A DNA stretch of 64,000 bases from Coffea arabica (taxonomy: Eukaryota; Streptophyta; Magnoliopsida; Gentianales; Rubiaceae): positions 3,258,525 to 3,322,524 of the forward strand of contig NC_092330.1 of NCBI RefSeq assembly GCF_036785885.1, in the 5' to 3' direction. Under the pieces are notes generated by a model. The model saw only the letters and a list, made by a program, of their open reading frames with translations. It was not told where the DNA came from and made no database searches. Positions 35,438-47,630 of the stretch are shown here, piece after piece. The first letter of the stretch is position 1. Every line of letters begins with the position of its first letter. A program made the position numbers and the translations under genes.

Positions 35438-36662
35438 TGCTTTATGATTATCATGCTTCTAACTCAAATTTGTTTGCATAATAAATAACTTTGCAACTAG
35501 TTCACATGTACACCCTCATTCTCTCACTGAAGGCAGTCTTGACTTCATATCACAGCTCACAAGCACTTAGCAAGACAAAGAACAAAAGCGTTTAGTCCAA
35601 TCTAAAACCAGCTCCATGTCGTAGTAACTATAATTACTTTATACACATCACACAAGGGAAAGAAATGCAAAATAGCTTGAAAGTAGCACCATCTAAATGC
35701 AAGAGAATCATCATCACCAAGGCCTTGCTGATGTAAATTTGCCAATTCTTTTCCAGGAGCTTCTGAGATAAGTACGTCCTCCTTCACTTCAACTGCAACA
35801 AACACCAGCACCTTGTTTATGCCAAGAAAGCAGTAGTTGTTGAACAAAAATCCAGTTAATTGAATATAATCACACATATATAGAGACTGAGAAAGATGAA
35901 AGAAACAACTGATAGTCCCTTGGTTGTTTAAGTTTAGCACTGAACTACAATTACATATTAAATCAACTAATTTTAAATTAGTCACGAAAATCATTAGTTT
36001 TCAGAAATTTCTCAGGTGGTTTTATATGTGGGATGCATCTTCTCTTTCCATTCCGCGCATGAAGCACAAAGAAGTAGAGGCTGCGAAAAGATTGGTGAAT
36101 CAGAAGATATGTCTAGCCCTCCAAAGTTATTGTTCTGGTAAGTTTCAGCGAGTCTTCATCCTATCAATGTGGAGATGACAGGGGGGGAAAACAACTATCC
36201 TTCCATCAGGTATACAACCATATCACTCTGCCACCCTAAAAATTCTATTAATAGACATGATTAGTCTTTCTCAAGCTCTTGCAGCATGAAAACTTTTGTT
36301 GAAATTCCTGTCTTAAACAGGAATGCAATTTACAATGTGATTTGCATGAAAAAGCATTGAAAAGGCTCCTCCAGATATTTTAAAGTTGCTTTGACTAAAC
36401 GAGTACACTATGACAAGAGGACTTATTGAAGACATTGTCAAAGGACAGCAGCAAGATATCAGTTGAATAGTGTTTACTTCTGCAAGAAATAGAAAGCTGA
36501 AAGTTTACAACTCCAACATTTAAACATATCAAATGGCCTTACATTGGTTAGTGAGCAAAGAATACACCCTGTTAATAAGCAAAAATGAGGTAAAATAATC
36601 AACTAAGACAAATTCATGTACCTGTCACTGGGATGTAATGCACGCCAACAATCAACCTAAAT
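35438..36662. other. Downstream flank of the NLR gene, no gene recognised
   Basis: Contains only short frames without recognisable domains. The part nearest 36600 is presumably the 3' untranslated region of the minus-strand NLR gene. Confidence 0.4.
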
Positions 36663-39600
36663 TTATGAAGATCTGAGATTTCCATCTAATGGTTGAATAA
36701 GGACCTTCAAATCTTCAATTCCATATTCAAATTGTTCCCGCTGAAGTCGCTTAATTGCCTCTTCAACTGAGTCTCCACACCGTTGCACCTCAATTAGCTG
36801 CAAAGTTGGGATTCTCACAAAATCAATTGGGACTTCCTTAAGATTCTCGCATTTTTGCAAGACTAGATGTTGAAGATTAGGCAAGTCATCACAGGAGGCA
36901 ACCCAGCTAACAATGTTTGGACTGTCCAATTTCAGGTATTTGAGCTTGTGAAACTCCCCTTCTTTCATTTCCCACCTTGTATCTTCGAAAGTTGAAGATA
37001 ACAATTTGAGAATCTCAAGATTTTCTAGGCTGCCAATTGTTGAGATATGATCCCACCGCAAGAAGAAATTTATTAATGTCAACTTCTTCAGTCCCAACGG
37101 GAAGTTAAATGGACTTGTCTTAATAGTCCTACCACGATATACTATCTTGAGCGACTCCAACTGTGTCAGTTTTTCCAATCTTGGAAACTGATAGTAATCT
37201 CTGGAACCCCTTGATTTTGAGAAAATGCAACTCAATTCTCGAAGGTTGGGCAACATCCTTATCATTTCATCTGCATCTTCCCCAAAAATCAGAGATGGTA
37301 CGGAGAGGGAGACGAGGTTCTTTAATTGAAAGCCAATTCCGGTGACTTTAGGTTGTAGTGTAAAAGAAGCATTATTCTTCACATGAACATGTCGCAAACT
37401 TGTCATCCTCCAAATACTTTCCGGTAGTAAGACCTTTTTACCTTTCAGTCCCTTCACCAAAAGAGTTTCCAGATTTCTCAAATTAGCTAATGATGATGGA
37501 ATAGAATCAATATCACCACCAACAGCTAGAAAAATCAATTGAATAAGCGAATCTATTCCATCAGCAAAGGAACTACCCATATTGATTGCTTCCAAATCCA
37601 ACACCTTAAGAAGTTTAAAGTTCTTGGAAATGAATGAGACATTATAAGGGCATCTTGGATAAGCATCAGTAGTGGCAAAGAACTGAAGAGAACGAACATA
37701 AGGGCCAGAAGGTCTTGAGTTAACAAACTGTTGCCGGCTTACAGAAATGCATAGTCGATGTTCCTTGTAGGTAATGGAATTTGAAGGATCAAAATCATCA
37801 AGATCATCGCTATCATAGAAAAAAGAATAAGGCTCATCATCACCAGTTACCAATCCCAAAAATTTTTCTTCTTTAGCTTTTGACAAGCAAACATTGCGTA
37901 CCATATCATGTATCCGACATGCTTTGACACCACCATTGGATCTTCTCTTGGAAACTGTTATCAAGCTTCTACCAACCAGATCTCTCAAGTAATCCAAAGC
38001 AAGATCCTCGATGCTCTTCGAATCTTTTCTCTCTATAAAACCTTCAGCCATCCATAGCCATATCAATCTCCTAACTGGAATCTCCTTGTCTTCTTGAAAC
38101 ATAGCGAAGAAAAGAAAGCATGGTTTCAGATAATCTGGCAGATGCTCATAACTCAGTTCCAAGATGTCCATGCACCTCGTTTGTGGATCATTCACAATGA
38201 TAGCATTTGAACGTTCTGCAATTTTTTTCCACGAGTCTGATTTCATGTCCGTCTTTTGAAGGAGACCAGCTATTGCAACAAGAGAAAGAGGTAGTCCTTT
38301 ACAACTCCTAGCAATTTCCTTTCCAACTTGTAGTAGTTCCTCAGGACAGATTTCTTTAGGAAATATCTTCATCTTTAGTAACTCCCAACTCTCACCATCA
38401 GACAAGGGACGAAGATTAAGAAGATTACTTTCCAGTGAGAAATTCAAAACCATGTCTTCCAGACGACTTGTTATCATAATCCTACTTCCATTTCCATCAT
38501 CTGGAAATGAGCTCTTTAAGTCATCCCATGCACCAATATTCCACAAGTCGTCCATGGTGATTAGATAACACTTTCCCTTCAATTGTTTATACAACATAAA
38601 TTCCAAGTCTTCATTGGGCATCGTCAGGATACTATCAGTAAGCTCAATTATCTGCTGTAAAATGCCAAGCAACAAGTCTCTTTTTGCGTACACTTGTGAA
38701 ACACAGCACCATGCACGAATATGGAAGTAATACACAACTTTAGGATCATAATACACTTGATTTGCCAGAGTTGTCTTGCCAATCCCTGGCATTCCAACAA
38801 TCGAGACTATTTCTCTCTGTGATGATCCTCTTGTTAGTCGATCAACTATCATTTGTTGCTGGTCATTTAGTACCACTTTATTAACTTCAAAGGTACTAGT
38901 CTGTGAGATCTGACGGACCACAGCCTGGGCAGCATTTGTGACTTCCAAATTGCAGGTCTTCTCTTGACATTCTGTTTCCTGAATAATCCGGATATGCCTT
39001 ATATTTTCTGAGACGCGGTAAAGCCATGAAAAATTATGCCATCTGGATCCATTTCCAAGCAGAATTGAGTCAATGATAAATTCCACCATGTAAGCTGCAT
39101 CCTTGCATTCTTGATACTTAGCATCCTGCTTCATGATGGAAGATCTCAAGAATGTCAGATTCTGTAGGATGTCATCAATCTGTTGCTTAACACAATTAAG
39201 TGGGCCAATCCCATATCTCATCGACTGCCCCTTTAGCTTTATCAAGAGAAAACCAATAAAGCCTAATCCATTAGTCTTGGGGAACTCAATTTTTGGAAAT
39301 GGGACATCAATCCTCTCAACTACTTCCTTGATTTTCTGTGTCAAGTCACAAAGCCAGTGAGTGCATTCCTTCATCATGCCTCCTGTAAAAACAGTACCAT
39401 TGAAGGAATGACAAAGATATAGCACCTCCCTGACCACTGACTCAATGTCCGTCAAGATTAATATTTCATCCTTATGCTCCTTTTCAAGGTTCATGAAGAT
39501 GAGTTTCCTGGGCATGTTTGTCATTGACGCAACTAGGGATTTGAGGGCTCCAATCTGATGCTTTACAAGGAGACTTTCATCACCGTTGAGTAAATCCATC

Positions 39601-41033
39601 AAATATGCCTCTGCCTTGAAAACCAAAATTCTAAGAAGTACCTTAAAGAGCACATTCCTTGCCTCACTGTTTGTGATTCTTCTGGCATTTAATGAGTCTT
39701 TCAGCGATAACAGCTGCTCAACCACTGGTTCAAAGAGCATGACGACTAGTCTCCAATGTTGCATGTTCTTTTGTGGTCGATCCGCAAGTTTGACTCTTAA
39801 AAATTCTAAATGGGATTGAAGGAGTTTAACTCGAGCTTCAACAGTATCCCATAGATATCTTGCGTACTCATCATCATCATCATTCCTTTTAATGCCGGGC
39901 CTGCTGTAGCTCAGTTGTCTAATAGAGAAAAGTTCTTCTGTGAGCAGATAAATCATAGGAAGCAACTTGGAATACACAAGATCTGGTACACCTCCTTCGC
40001 TTGATGAATATTGAACAGATCTTGCCTGCCTAACTACTGCTGCAACATCTGGAAGAAGCTGTTCCGTTTCCTTTCCATGTTCTTCTCGTACCTCAATAAA
40101 GAAGCGTACCAGGCCTACCATCTCAGAACGAAGAACATTGTTGTGTTGCATGTCAAGAAGACAAACAAAAAATCTTTCAATTGTAGATTGACGATTCGAA
40201 TGAGATTTTTTGGCTTCTAGTAACCGAAGTATCATATCAAGTAACTCTGGACTAGTAGCAGGGTCCAGCTTGTGTTGCAAACGTGAAAAGGCACCAGCAA
40301 TTCCTTGTGCCGTACTAGGATCCAGTTCGCTGCTCCTGACACTCAGCCAACACAAACAAGACAGATTTGCTGCCCGAACAGTCACGGCTCTGGCATGAAT
40401 CCCCAGGGCATTGAGATCGGATTCTCGAGTCTGATGCATGGATTCAGTGACCAAGAAAATGGTGAGCGAGTTTAGCTTCTGAAGGAGGCATTTTATTTGT
40501 CCTTGCACATGGTGGTCAAGCTGGAAATCAGCTTTCTCTGCTAGAGTCTGCAGATTCCCTTGTATACATTTGAGAGCGTATCCATCCAAATGATCATTCA
40601 TCACCCAGCAACAACCTTGGTCCTCAACCTCAAGCAAGTACTTACAGGATTTCTCAATCAGTGGCTTCAAGACCTCAATCTTTTCAATCAATCCAGAAAA
40701 CAATTGGACCAGTTTGGAAACCTCGTTAGTATGATGAGCAATCAAAAGTTCTTTTCCAATCTCATTAATCGCAGATTCAACTTTGTGCAATGAGGATTTT
40801 AACTCAATCCAAAGCCTTGAGCTCAACTTGTCAACCATATCATTAAACATAATCAGGAATCTGAAATCAACCAGGAAGGTTTGGATATAATCCTTGAGAG
40901 TCTTGAACGTGTAATTAACAAATTTTCTTTTCCCAAGTTGCTTCTCCAGCTTCTCAAATCTCTGCTCCACCTCTTCTAAGACAGGAGCAAAGTGATGAGA
41001 TGCAGAGCAGCCAGATGACGTGGACTGGCCCAT
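36663..41033 (-). CDS. NB-ARC-LRR resistance protein, R1 type, intact
   Basis: A single exon of 1456 codons from ATG at 41033 (MGQSTSSGCSASHHF) to TAA at 36663. It is an intracellular immune receptor: the NB-ARC binds ATP/ADP and switches on defence when an effector is sensed. Residues 1 to about 720 form the long helical N-terminal region typical of R1/Prf/Sw-5-like NLRs of asterids. NB-ARC motifs follow: P-loop GMPGIGKTT (747-755), kinase-2 CYLITMDDLW (821-830), GSRIMITSR (848-856), GLPLSLVAIAGLL (911), CFLFFAMFQED, and IHDM in place of MHDV (about 1040). About 400 residues of irregular LRRs end the protein. No stop or frameshift was seen. Kinase-2 has ITMDDLW rather than the common LDDVW; both aspartates are kept. 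A broken relative lies at 56374-63735. Which pathogen it senses cannot be read. Confidence 0.93.
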   Translation of the reverse strand: MGQSTSSGCSASHHFAPVLEEVEQRFEKLEKQLGKRKFVNYTFKTLKDYIQTFLVDFRFLIMFNDMVDKLSSRLWIELKSSLHKVESAINEIGKELLIAHHTNEVSKLVQLFSGLIEKIEVLKPLIEKSCKYLLEVEDQGCCWVMNDHLDGYALKCIQGNLQTLAEKADFQLDHHVQGQIKCLLQKLNSLTIFLVTESMHQTRESDLNALGIHARAVTVRAANLSCLCWLSVRSSELDPSTAQGIAGAFSRLQHKLDPATSPELLDMILRLLEAKKSHSNRQSTIERFFVCLLDMQHNNVLRSEMVGLVRFFIEVREEHGKETEQLLPDVAAVVRQARSVQYSSSEGGVPDLVYSKLLPMIYLLTEELFSIRQLSYSRPGIKRNDDDDEYARYLWDTVEARVKLLQSHLEFLRVKLADRPQKNMQHWRLVVMLFEPVVEQLLSLKDSLNARRITNSEARNVLFKVLLRILVFKAEAYLMDLLNGDESLLVKHQIGALKSLVASMTNMPRKLIFMNLEKEHKDEILILTDIESVVREVLYLCHSFNGTVFTGGMMKECTHWLCDLTQKIKEVVERIDVPFPKIEFPKTNGLGFIGFLLIKLKGQSMRYGIGPLNCVKQQIDDILQNLTFLRSSIMKQDAKYQECKDAAYMVEFIIDSILLGNGSRWHNFSWLYRVSENIRHIRIIQETECQEKTCNLEVTNAAQAVVRQISQTSTFEVNKVVLNDQQQMIVDRLTRGSSQREIVSIVGMPGIGKTTLANQVYYDPKVVYYFHIRAWCCVSQVYAKRDLLLGILQQIIELTDSILTMPNEDLEFMLYKQLKGKCYLITMDDLWNIGAWDDLKSSFPDDGNGSRIMITSRLEDMVLNFSLESNLLNLRPLSDGESWELLKMKIFPKEICPEELLQVGKEIARSCKGLPLSLVAIAGLLQKTDMKSDSWKKIAERSNAIIVNDPQTRCMDILELSYEHLPDYLKPCFLFFAMFQEDKEIPVRRLIWLWMAEGFIERKDSKSIEDLALDYLRDLVGRSLITVSKRRSNGGVKACRIHDMVRNVCLSKAKEEKFLGLVTGDDEPYSFFYDSDDLDDFDPSNSITYKEHRLCISVSRQQFVNSRPSGPYVRSLQFFATTDAYPRCPYNVSFISKNFKLLKVLDLEAINMGSSFADGIDSLIQLIFLAVGGDIDSIPSSLANLRNLETLLVKGLKGKKVLLPESIWRMTSLRHVHVKNNASFTLQPKVTGIGFQLKNLVSLSVPSLIFGEDADEMIRMLPNLRELSCIFSKSRGSRDYYQFPRLEKLTQLESLKIVYRGRTIKTSPFNFPLGLKKLTLINFFLRWDHISTIGSLENLEILKLLSSTFEDTRWEMKEGEFHKLKYLKLDSPNIVSWVASCDDLPNLQHLVLQKCENLKEVPIDFVRIPTLQLIEVQRCGDSVEEAIKRLQREQFEYGIEDLKVLIQPLDGNLRSS

Positions 41034-42156
41034 GCTACTCTCTGACTACAATTTTTCTGAACAGAAATACTATCTCAATTGAAATGGAAGTGGGATATTG
41101 GAGTATTCTGGCAGGAGAGGAAACTAGCCGTCAATTCGGTTACGCCCTGAATCCACAAGCCTTGAGAGACCTGAGGGCCAATTAGTAACAATGAATTTAG
41201 TGCACAGTTAACAAATTATTTGACTCCAACTTCCCTAAATAGATTATCAGATTACTAACTATTATTTCTGAAGCACAGCAAAATAAAAACAAGAATAAAA
41301 TTACATCTTAATGACTAACCTGGACCAAAATCATTCATCAAGACGTTTCCCTATTTGTCAAGCTTAAGCATCTAATTCCAGAATCTGCAAAAAACAACAG
41401 ATAATATGGGGTAAGTGAACGCGGACAATTTGCTTCGGCAAGCACACATGTACCTTTCTATCGCTTCATGCATGTTAACATATAGAAGTTGATCAAATCA
41501 ATCAATAAGTCAAAGTATTATCATTCTTAGTAATGAACTCCGATCATTAGGTAGACAACCAAAAGCAGAAACATCGTAGCATATGAACACAGTCTTCCTT
41601 TAGCACTTAGCAATCATTGATCACAGTAAATTTCATATATTCAAATATATTAATCCCGTTGTGGTTTCATCGAAAGTGGAAAATGAACGCAAGTCACCTC
41701 CGCTGATGCCAATGTAACCAAATGAACTAAATGTAAATACCAAATATCATCGTATACACTGAAAACAACAATTTGTAAGTACCAAATAATGAGCTGTAAA
41801 ACTAAATATAAAGTGCAAGCATCAAGTTATAAGATGCACAAGCATATGAACAAAGTGTAAGTTTTAAATCACAAGATGGACAATCAGATAAATCATGGTG
41901 GGGTAACCATAGGGAGATTCTGTAGCAACAAGTAAAAGCGCAGCAGGCAAAATACAATTTACACTTGGGTTTAAGGTTATAATAATTCAGACTCTATTTA
42001 GATTAGCAAGTATTTTAAATACAAGTTTTCATAAATAAGTCTACAGTAACACTCTCCAAAAACACTTCAAATACACACAATCTCAAATAGATCTAATAAT
42101 AATAAAAAAAAAAATGAACCCTACCTACTCTTTTGTCTTCCACCCACCACACAACA
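41034..42156. other. Upstream region of the NLR gene
   Basis: AT-rich, with no other gene. It should contain the NLR promoter and 5' leader, but no element was distinct enough to place. Confidence 0.4.
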
Positions 42157-42167
42157 CTACCTGCCAC

Positions 42168-42808
42168 CTTGGGCGGAGCCATCTTTATTTCAAGGGGTGC
42201 AATTCACTTTTTGGACAACTACAAAATGGCCTGCAGAAAATTTTAATTTTTCAACACTTCTTCACTTTTGCCCCCTGAATTTTGAAAATTTACCATTTAA
42301 ACCCACAATTGTCCCTTAAAAGTGTTAAAATTATTTACAGTTACCTCTATCATTTCTACGATAGAACCTTGAATAAAACATATTTCACGAATCTATTGTT
42401 ATGCTACGTCTACTAAATTTTGATTTCTTACTATTAAACATTTTTAATGTGTCCAACAGACAAAATTGCAAGTAAACCAAATACATTCTTGTGAAAATTT
42501 GACCATGTACTAACTATGCGAATCTTACACACACACACATATAGGAATGTATATTGTGGAAACTTATGCATACTTTTTGAGTGCTTCGCGATTTTATTCT
42601 ATTATATGACATGATAACTATTACACATCATACAATACAAGCTAATGTTAATTTGTTATTCTTATAATTTTTTGTAATGTTCAAGAAATTGGTGCATATC
42701 TGTCAAAGAAGTAACAAATACTTAGCTGTCATAAAAATCCACAAATCATGCATTGTAAGTTGGAGTCAAAATTATTACAATCCTTGAATGAAGATCCTAA
42801 CTCCGTCA
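42168..42808. mobile_element. MULE-like non-autonomous element (641 bp)
   Basis: Flanked by CTACCTGCCAC (42157-42167) and CTACTTGCCAC (42809-42819), an 11-base repeat with one mismatch. The termini are imperfect inverted repeats: GGGCGGAGCCATC on the left and, reversed, GACGGAGTTAGGATC on the right. The interior is AT-rich and non-coding. A 9-11 bp duplication fits Mutator-like elements; short or degraded termini keep confidence modest. Confidence 0.5.
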
Positions 42809-42819
42809 CTACTTGCCAC

Positions 42820-43080
42820 TGCCATCACCCCTTCCCTCCTCTCTCCTCCATTAGCACCACTGCCTCACCCATTTCCTCTTCCTCTCTCCTCACTCTTCTT
42901 TTCCCTCCCCCTCCCCTTCCTCCTCCCTCTTCCCCTTCTCTCTCCTCCTCTTGAGAAAGGAGAGGAGGGGGGTTGCAAGAGAAATGAGGAGAGGGAAGAA
43001 GAGGAGGAAGGAAGAGAAAGGTAAAGGAGAAAGAGAAAGAGAAAGGAAGGAATGGGAGGAAGAGAAAAAGGGACTAGGCA
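42820..43080. repeat. Polypyrimidine then polypurine low-complexity block
   Basis: A CT-rich tract (about 42825-42950) followed by a GA-rich tract (about 42955-43075). The two are roughly complementary and could fold back. The frames in it are low complexity and not genes. Confidence 0.8.
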
Positions 43081-43310
43081 GTGGAGGTGACCGGTGGTAA
43101 TAGATGGTGGTAGGTAGTGTTTTGAAAATCAGATCGGACCGGCCAGTTCGACCGGTTGAACCACGAACCGATCATGGCATCGGTCCGGTTCTATGTTGGT
43201 GTTAACTTTGTCAGAAATCCGGTCAAAACCGTGAAAAATCGCTAAACCGGATCGAACCGGTTTTCAAGTTTCCCCCTTTTTTTTTTTAGTTTTGCAAAAT
43301 ACTTCTATCA

Positions 43311-43375
43311 AGATTTGAACTCAAGACCTTTGTAATACAAGACCAATATAGTAACCATTGCACCATCACATCTTA
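43311..43375 (-). other. tRNA-like remnant inside the MULE-like element
   Basis: The minus strand has a box A-like TGGTGCAATGGTTA and, about 30 bases on, a box B-like GAGTTCAAATC with an anticodon-arm-like GGTCTTGTATTACAAAGGTC between them. It does not make a full cloverleaf by eye, so it may be a decayed tRNA or SINE head. Confidence 0.3.
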
Positions 43376-43470
43376 TTTGTTTTTTTGATGACTTATATAT
43401 ATATATATAACAAACATCCATATTTCTTTTTCCATTTTTCTTTCATGATTCTTTCTTTTTAATCTTCAAC

Positions 43471-43505
43471 ACACACACACACACACACACTCTCTCTCTC
43501 TCTCT
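43471..43505 (+). repeat. (CA)n(CT)n compound microsatellite
   Basis: About ten CA units followed by about eight TC units. Confidence 0.9.
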
Positions 43506-44171
43506 CCCCCCTCTTTTTTTGTCACTCATTTTTTAATCAAACCTCTTTAGTTTTTATTTATTGATGTTTTCTTCCATCTTTTTAATTTTGTTTTTGTCCA
43601 TTAAATTGAAAAAAGTTAAAAAAGAATTATTTTTCTTTAACTCAAATTATTTAATGCTACAACCACTCACTTTTATCTCATTTTTTGTTTCTTATCAAGT
43701 TTGCATTTCTATTTTCGATTCTCTTGACTTTCCTTCGAACTCCAAACTTTCTTTTTTAAATTTGCAATTTCTAAATCCCAAAGACATAAATTAAAATTTA
43801 AGTTCACAATGTCAAATTCTCATAGACTTAAATTTTGTATAATTTCAAGATATTGTGATATTTTTGGGTTGGATTTAAGATTATTTTGATAAATATAATT
43901 GAAATTGAAATGAAATTTATTTGTTTTAACTTATAATTTAAAAAATTTATTTTTGAAAATTCAAGTTATTCAAAAATAGTAAACTTTTCAGCATATAAAG
44001 TTTTAAATTAGTCTATTGCATGTCTAATTTTGTGCATATATATATTTATATAAATTATTTTTTAAAAAATTCATTGAACCGAGGTTGAACCAATCCGACC
44101 GGTTGAATCTCGACCCTTTCACTTCACTGGTTCAATTGACGGTCCGGTTTTAAAACATTGGCGGTAGGTAG

Positions 44172-45359
44172 TTGTGGTAAAAATTTCTAAAAATATTTCA
44201 ATAAAATTTTAAATTCTAAAAACACTCCAAAAATATATTTGCAGTGAAAATTTTTTGATATACAAAGTTACAAGTTTTTTTTTTTTTTAATGCTCCTAAA
44301 AACGCTTACCTCAAGTTTTGTATCGGCAAACATGGATCACTAATCCTAACCTTAGCAAAAGTATAAATTCCTAAACCGATTACAATATAACGGATTGACT
44401 CAAGTAAATAAATTCAGTTTAACACATCCCTAGCTGTTGTAACGACTGGAGGTGGAGGGCCAGACATTCAAATTCATAACTACCATAAACTATCCGGTAG
44501 CCAAGATGTTCAAAAGCCGAATCAGTTCCCCGCCAACAGTGAAATGGATCATTCAAGAACTTAAAACCATCCATACAAATAATTTCTTTGAGTAGGTTAA
44601 ATTTTATTAATACTCAAGAAAATGCACAGTGCAAGGGGCAAGTCATACCTCAGGCGCAATACGATCAGCAAATTCAGACTTGTCAACAAAAACACACTAC
44701 AAAGGTAAACATCCAGCACTAACAAGGATAAACATCCATACAATTAGCATTTTTCTAAATATTATTTGCCTCCACATGCTAAAGTCCTAGTTTTGTAGTC
44801 CTTCAAGACCTCTGCTTCCGGAAAGAGACTATACAATCAAGTGTATAAGATCAACACATTAAAAGAATCATAGAATATCCGCTTACCTCCAATCTCTTCA
44901 CATATTTGTTGAAACTTTTCTCTTGGCTAATACGTTTTCTCCTTATATTCCTCTTTTTCTTGCTCCAACTGTTCTCTGCCTTTCACTTTCTTTTGACACA
45001 GATCAATGGCATGTTGACAGACTAAGGTTTAAGCTCTTATCAGATTGATTGACCGTAGGGCCCTCAAGTCCTATTTTTATACAGTAGGATCAAAGGCTCC
45101 CATGATTGCTAGTGCTGCACTTGCACCAGTAACCGTGTACTAAAAGAATATTAGTAACACACAATTTTTTGAGCGGGTGAGAAAAGATAACGGGTCCGAT
45201 TGGTTAGTATAATTTGCCAAAAAAAAAATATTTAACTTGTTTCATAAACACGAGTTTTAGTTATCTTTTCATGTTACATATATTATACCATAAAAGTGTT
45301 ATAATGTTATTCTAAATAATCTCCTATTCAAGCACATCCAATTGTATTTTTACATATTA
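44172..45359. other. Intergenic, no gene recognised
   Basis: AT-rich, no open frame or repeat worth naming. Confidence 0.4.
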
Positions 45360-47630
45360 TTATGTTAGTATCTATAATTATTATTTTGATATCGACATTT
45401 ATTATGAGAGTATCTACATAATTGTAAAAGCACTTAATGCCATTTTATTTTAATCTTCTTTAAGTATATTCCATTGTGAAATGTGAAACCATAGACTTGA
45501 GAGTTGGGCCATCAGACGCAACGAGGCTTGGCGACCGCGTTGCACAACACTGTGCTACATGTTAAAATAAAAAAAGTTGAAATGACAACAAACAATTAAT
45601 AATAATAATAATAATAAAAGAAGTATCAGGACGGTTATTAGATCAACCGTTCAAAAACAGTTTTGTGCGTTGAAGTGTCTTTTGTTTAAAAATGTATTTC
45701 AAATTGACCATAATGCAAATATCAAATAAATTTTATAGACTCTATACATGACATTAAAAACGATATATACATTACATGATATGGACCTTGTATTTTTTTT
45801 TTTTTCTGAGAATCATGAGGCTTCACCTTCAAGAATGGTGGCAATTTGCAATGTCCCTGTCCCTTATTCGAAAAAAAAAAAAAATAACTGATCTATCTCT
45901 GCGGTACTACAGTTGGAGACAGAATGCTATAGGACAAAAGAATGTTCTAGCTCTCAAGGATATTTGTTTGGATAAGACATTATTTACAGAAAAAAAGAAG
46001 AAAAAGAATTATTAGTTATTAACGCGTTTTTCAATCATATATCTTGTTAATCAATTTTTTTTAACACGTATTACATCACAAGATGTTTATTACAAAAACA
46101 AAGATTACCAAATAATCTTCTATCTAAACCTCCCAGAAAAAGAAAGGGGCTTGTTTAAATTCCCTCTTTTGAAGCACTCTCCAACTCTTGCATCTTCTGT
46201 TTGAATAAAATCTGTTTCTAAATACAGGACCAGATTTAAGCAACAAAAGTTATCTTAATTCTCAAATTAGCAAATATGCTTCGATGAACTCTGATATAAG
46301 CTTAGTTACACAGCTTTCTAGTGTCTAATAAGTGAATATTATGTCTCATTTAGATGTATGCCCCTGTGGCATCCCTGGTTTTCAAATGTGATGAATGCGA
46401 TTAAATTGTATGCATTTCTTTCGAGTAAAATTCATAGCTTATATAATTCTTGTAAAAATTTTCCACAGCACACAGAAAATATGGATTGATTGAAAGCTGG
46501 AGAAAGTCAGTCTTGAAAAACTTGCTACCATTTCTAAAAGTAATCAATTTAGTGGTGTCAATAATTGTTTGCAGCATTAGTTCAGGTATTTTCTTTCTCA
46601 GTCAGAAGTCTTGTTGACTATAAAAAGCAGATCATTGTCATGTAGTCTGTGAATTACGTAATTCCTGTAGCACGGGTTTGATTCAATGAGAATGAGAATT
46701 ATTGCATACGAAATTTTGGAAGAATAAATACCATGTACAATTTTTTTTTTTTTTTAACTTATGAAAGGGGAGGGACTAATGATTTTGTGTAAATGTAGTG
46801 TGTGAGGACTAGTTTAGAATTTTACCTTTACACTTTATTGCACTAGTTTAATACTAAACAATGAGAGAATCCAATATTTACAATATAATCAAGTACATGA
46901 GAATTAGTTTTGCATATTTTAGGTCTAACACGGTAAAGGAGTAATACTTCTTATTTATTATTTATCTAGCATATCTTGGAAGTTAGGTTTGTGACCCTCC
47001 TTATTTATTTTAATTAATAAAATTTGGACTGGCATATCTCTTTGAACGCGCTTTTGCAAACAATACATACATATATAATGTATATGTGTGTCTTTCTTTT
47101 TGTTTTATGTTTTCTTGGTAAGATACAGAGAACCTTCATAGGTATCTCTTTGTTCTACTTTACGTTCTATATTAAAATGTGTAGCACTTAACCCCCGTCA
47201 TTTTTTTGGTACTTGATTTGAGATACACTTCATATTATGAATTTTTTTTTTTATGCCACCATGCTTGCCCATAGAGCTAATCTCTCGAACTGGGCATAAA
47301 AAAAAAAAAGGGAAAAAAAGGGAACACTTAGCATTTGAAAAAAAAAGGGAGCACTTGCCATCTAATGCTGAGGTTAACATTGACAAATCTTCAATGGTAG
47401 AAATACAACCCCTGATATTTGTAATATTTTAGCACAAGATATGATGGGAATTTTTATTCCCAAGACTTGAAAATTGCTGTCCTTTATTCTTTTTAATTAT
47501 AGCTACTTTTTCTTACCAAAAAATTTAAAAATATAATTGTTGTCATTTGTTTCGGCAAATGTTCAATTGGAAACTTGTATTTGTCTCTTGATTTGTGTTG
47601 CTTCTGAAACTAATCTGACTCTATCAATAT
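45360..47630 (+). repeat. Segmental duplication, block A
   Basis: Aligns along its length with 51065-53905 in the same orientation. Shared anchors include CAACAAAAGTTATCTTAATT (about 46238 and 52049), TCTAATAAGTGAATATTATG (46324 and 52132), GATTGAAAGCTGGAGAAAGTC (46485 and 52309) and TTTGTAATATTTTAGCACAAG (47418 and 53690). Non-coding, diverged by point changes and small indels. It lacks the mini-copia found in block B. Confidence 0.85.

Larger units (their letters stand above)
43118..44162. mobile_element. MULE-like non-autonomous element (1045 bp)
   Basis: Flanked by the identical 9-base repeat GGTAGGTAG (43109-43117 and 44163-44171). The termini are inverted: TGTTTTGAAAATC..CGGACCGG on the left and, reversed, TGTTTTAAAACCGGACCG on the right, with more CCGGTTGAACC-type repeats inside both ends. 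The interior holds (CA)n and (CT)n tracts at about 43471-43505 and a tRNA-like remnant at 43311-43375. No transposase is present. The 9-base duplication and terminal style fit a Mutator-like MITE. Confidence 0.65.

Noticed and set aside
35924..36178. 84-codon plus-strand frame
   Set aside because: No recognisable domain; lies in the flank of the NLR gene and has no splice or family support.
36663..41033. Possibility that the NLR is two fused genes because of its long N terminus
   Set aside because: The long helical N-terminal region is a known feature of R1-type NLRs, and the frame is continuous without any second start-stop pair.
42748..43024. Ser/Pro/Leu-rich frames
   Set aside because: Low-complexity CT tract; no conserved motif.
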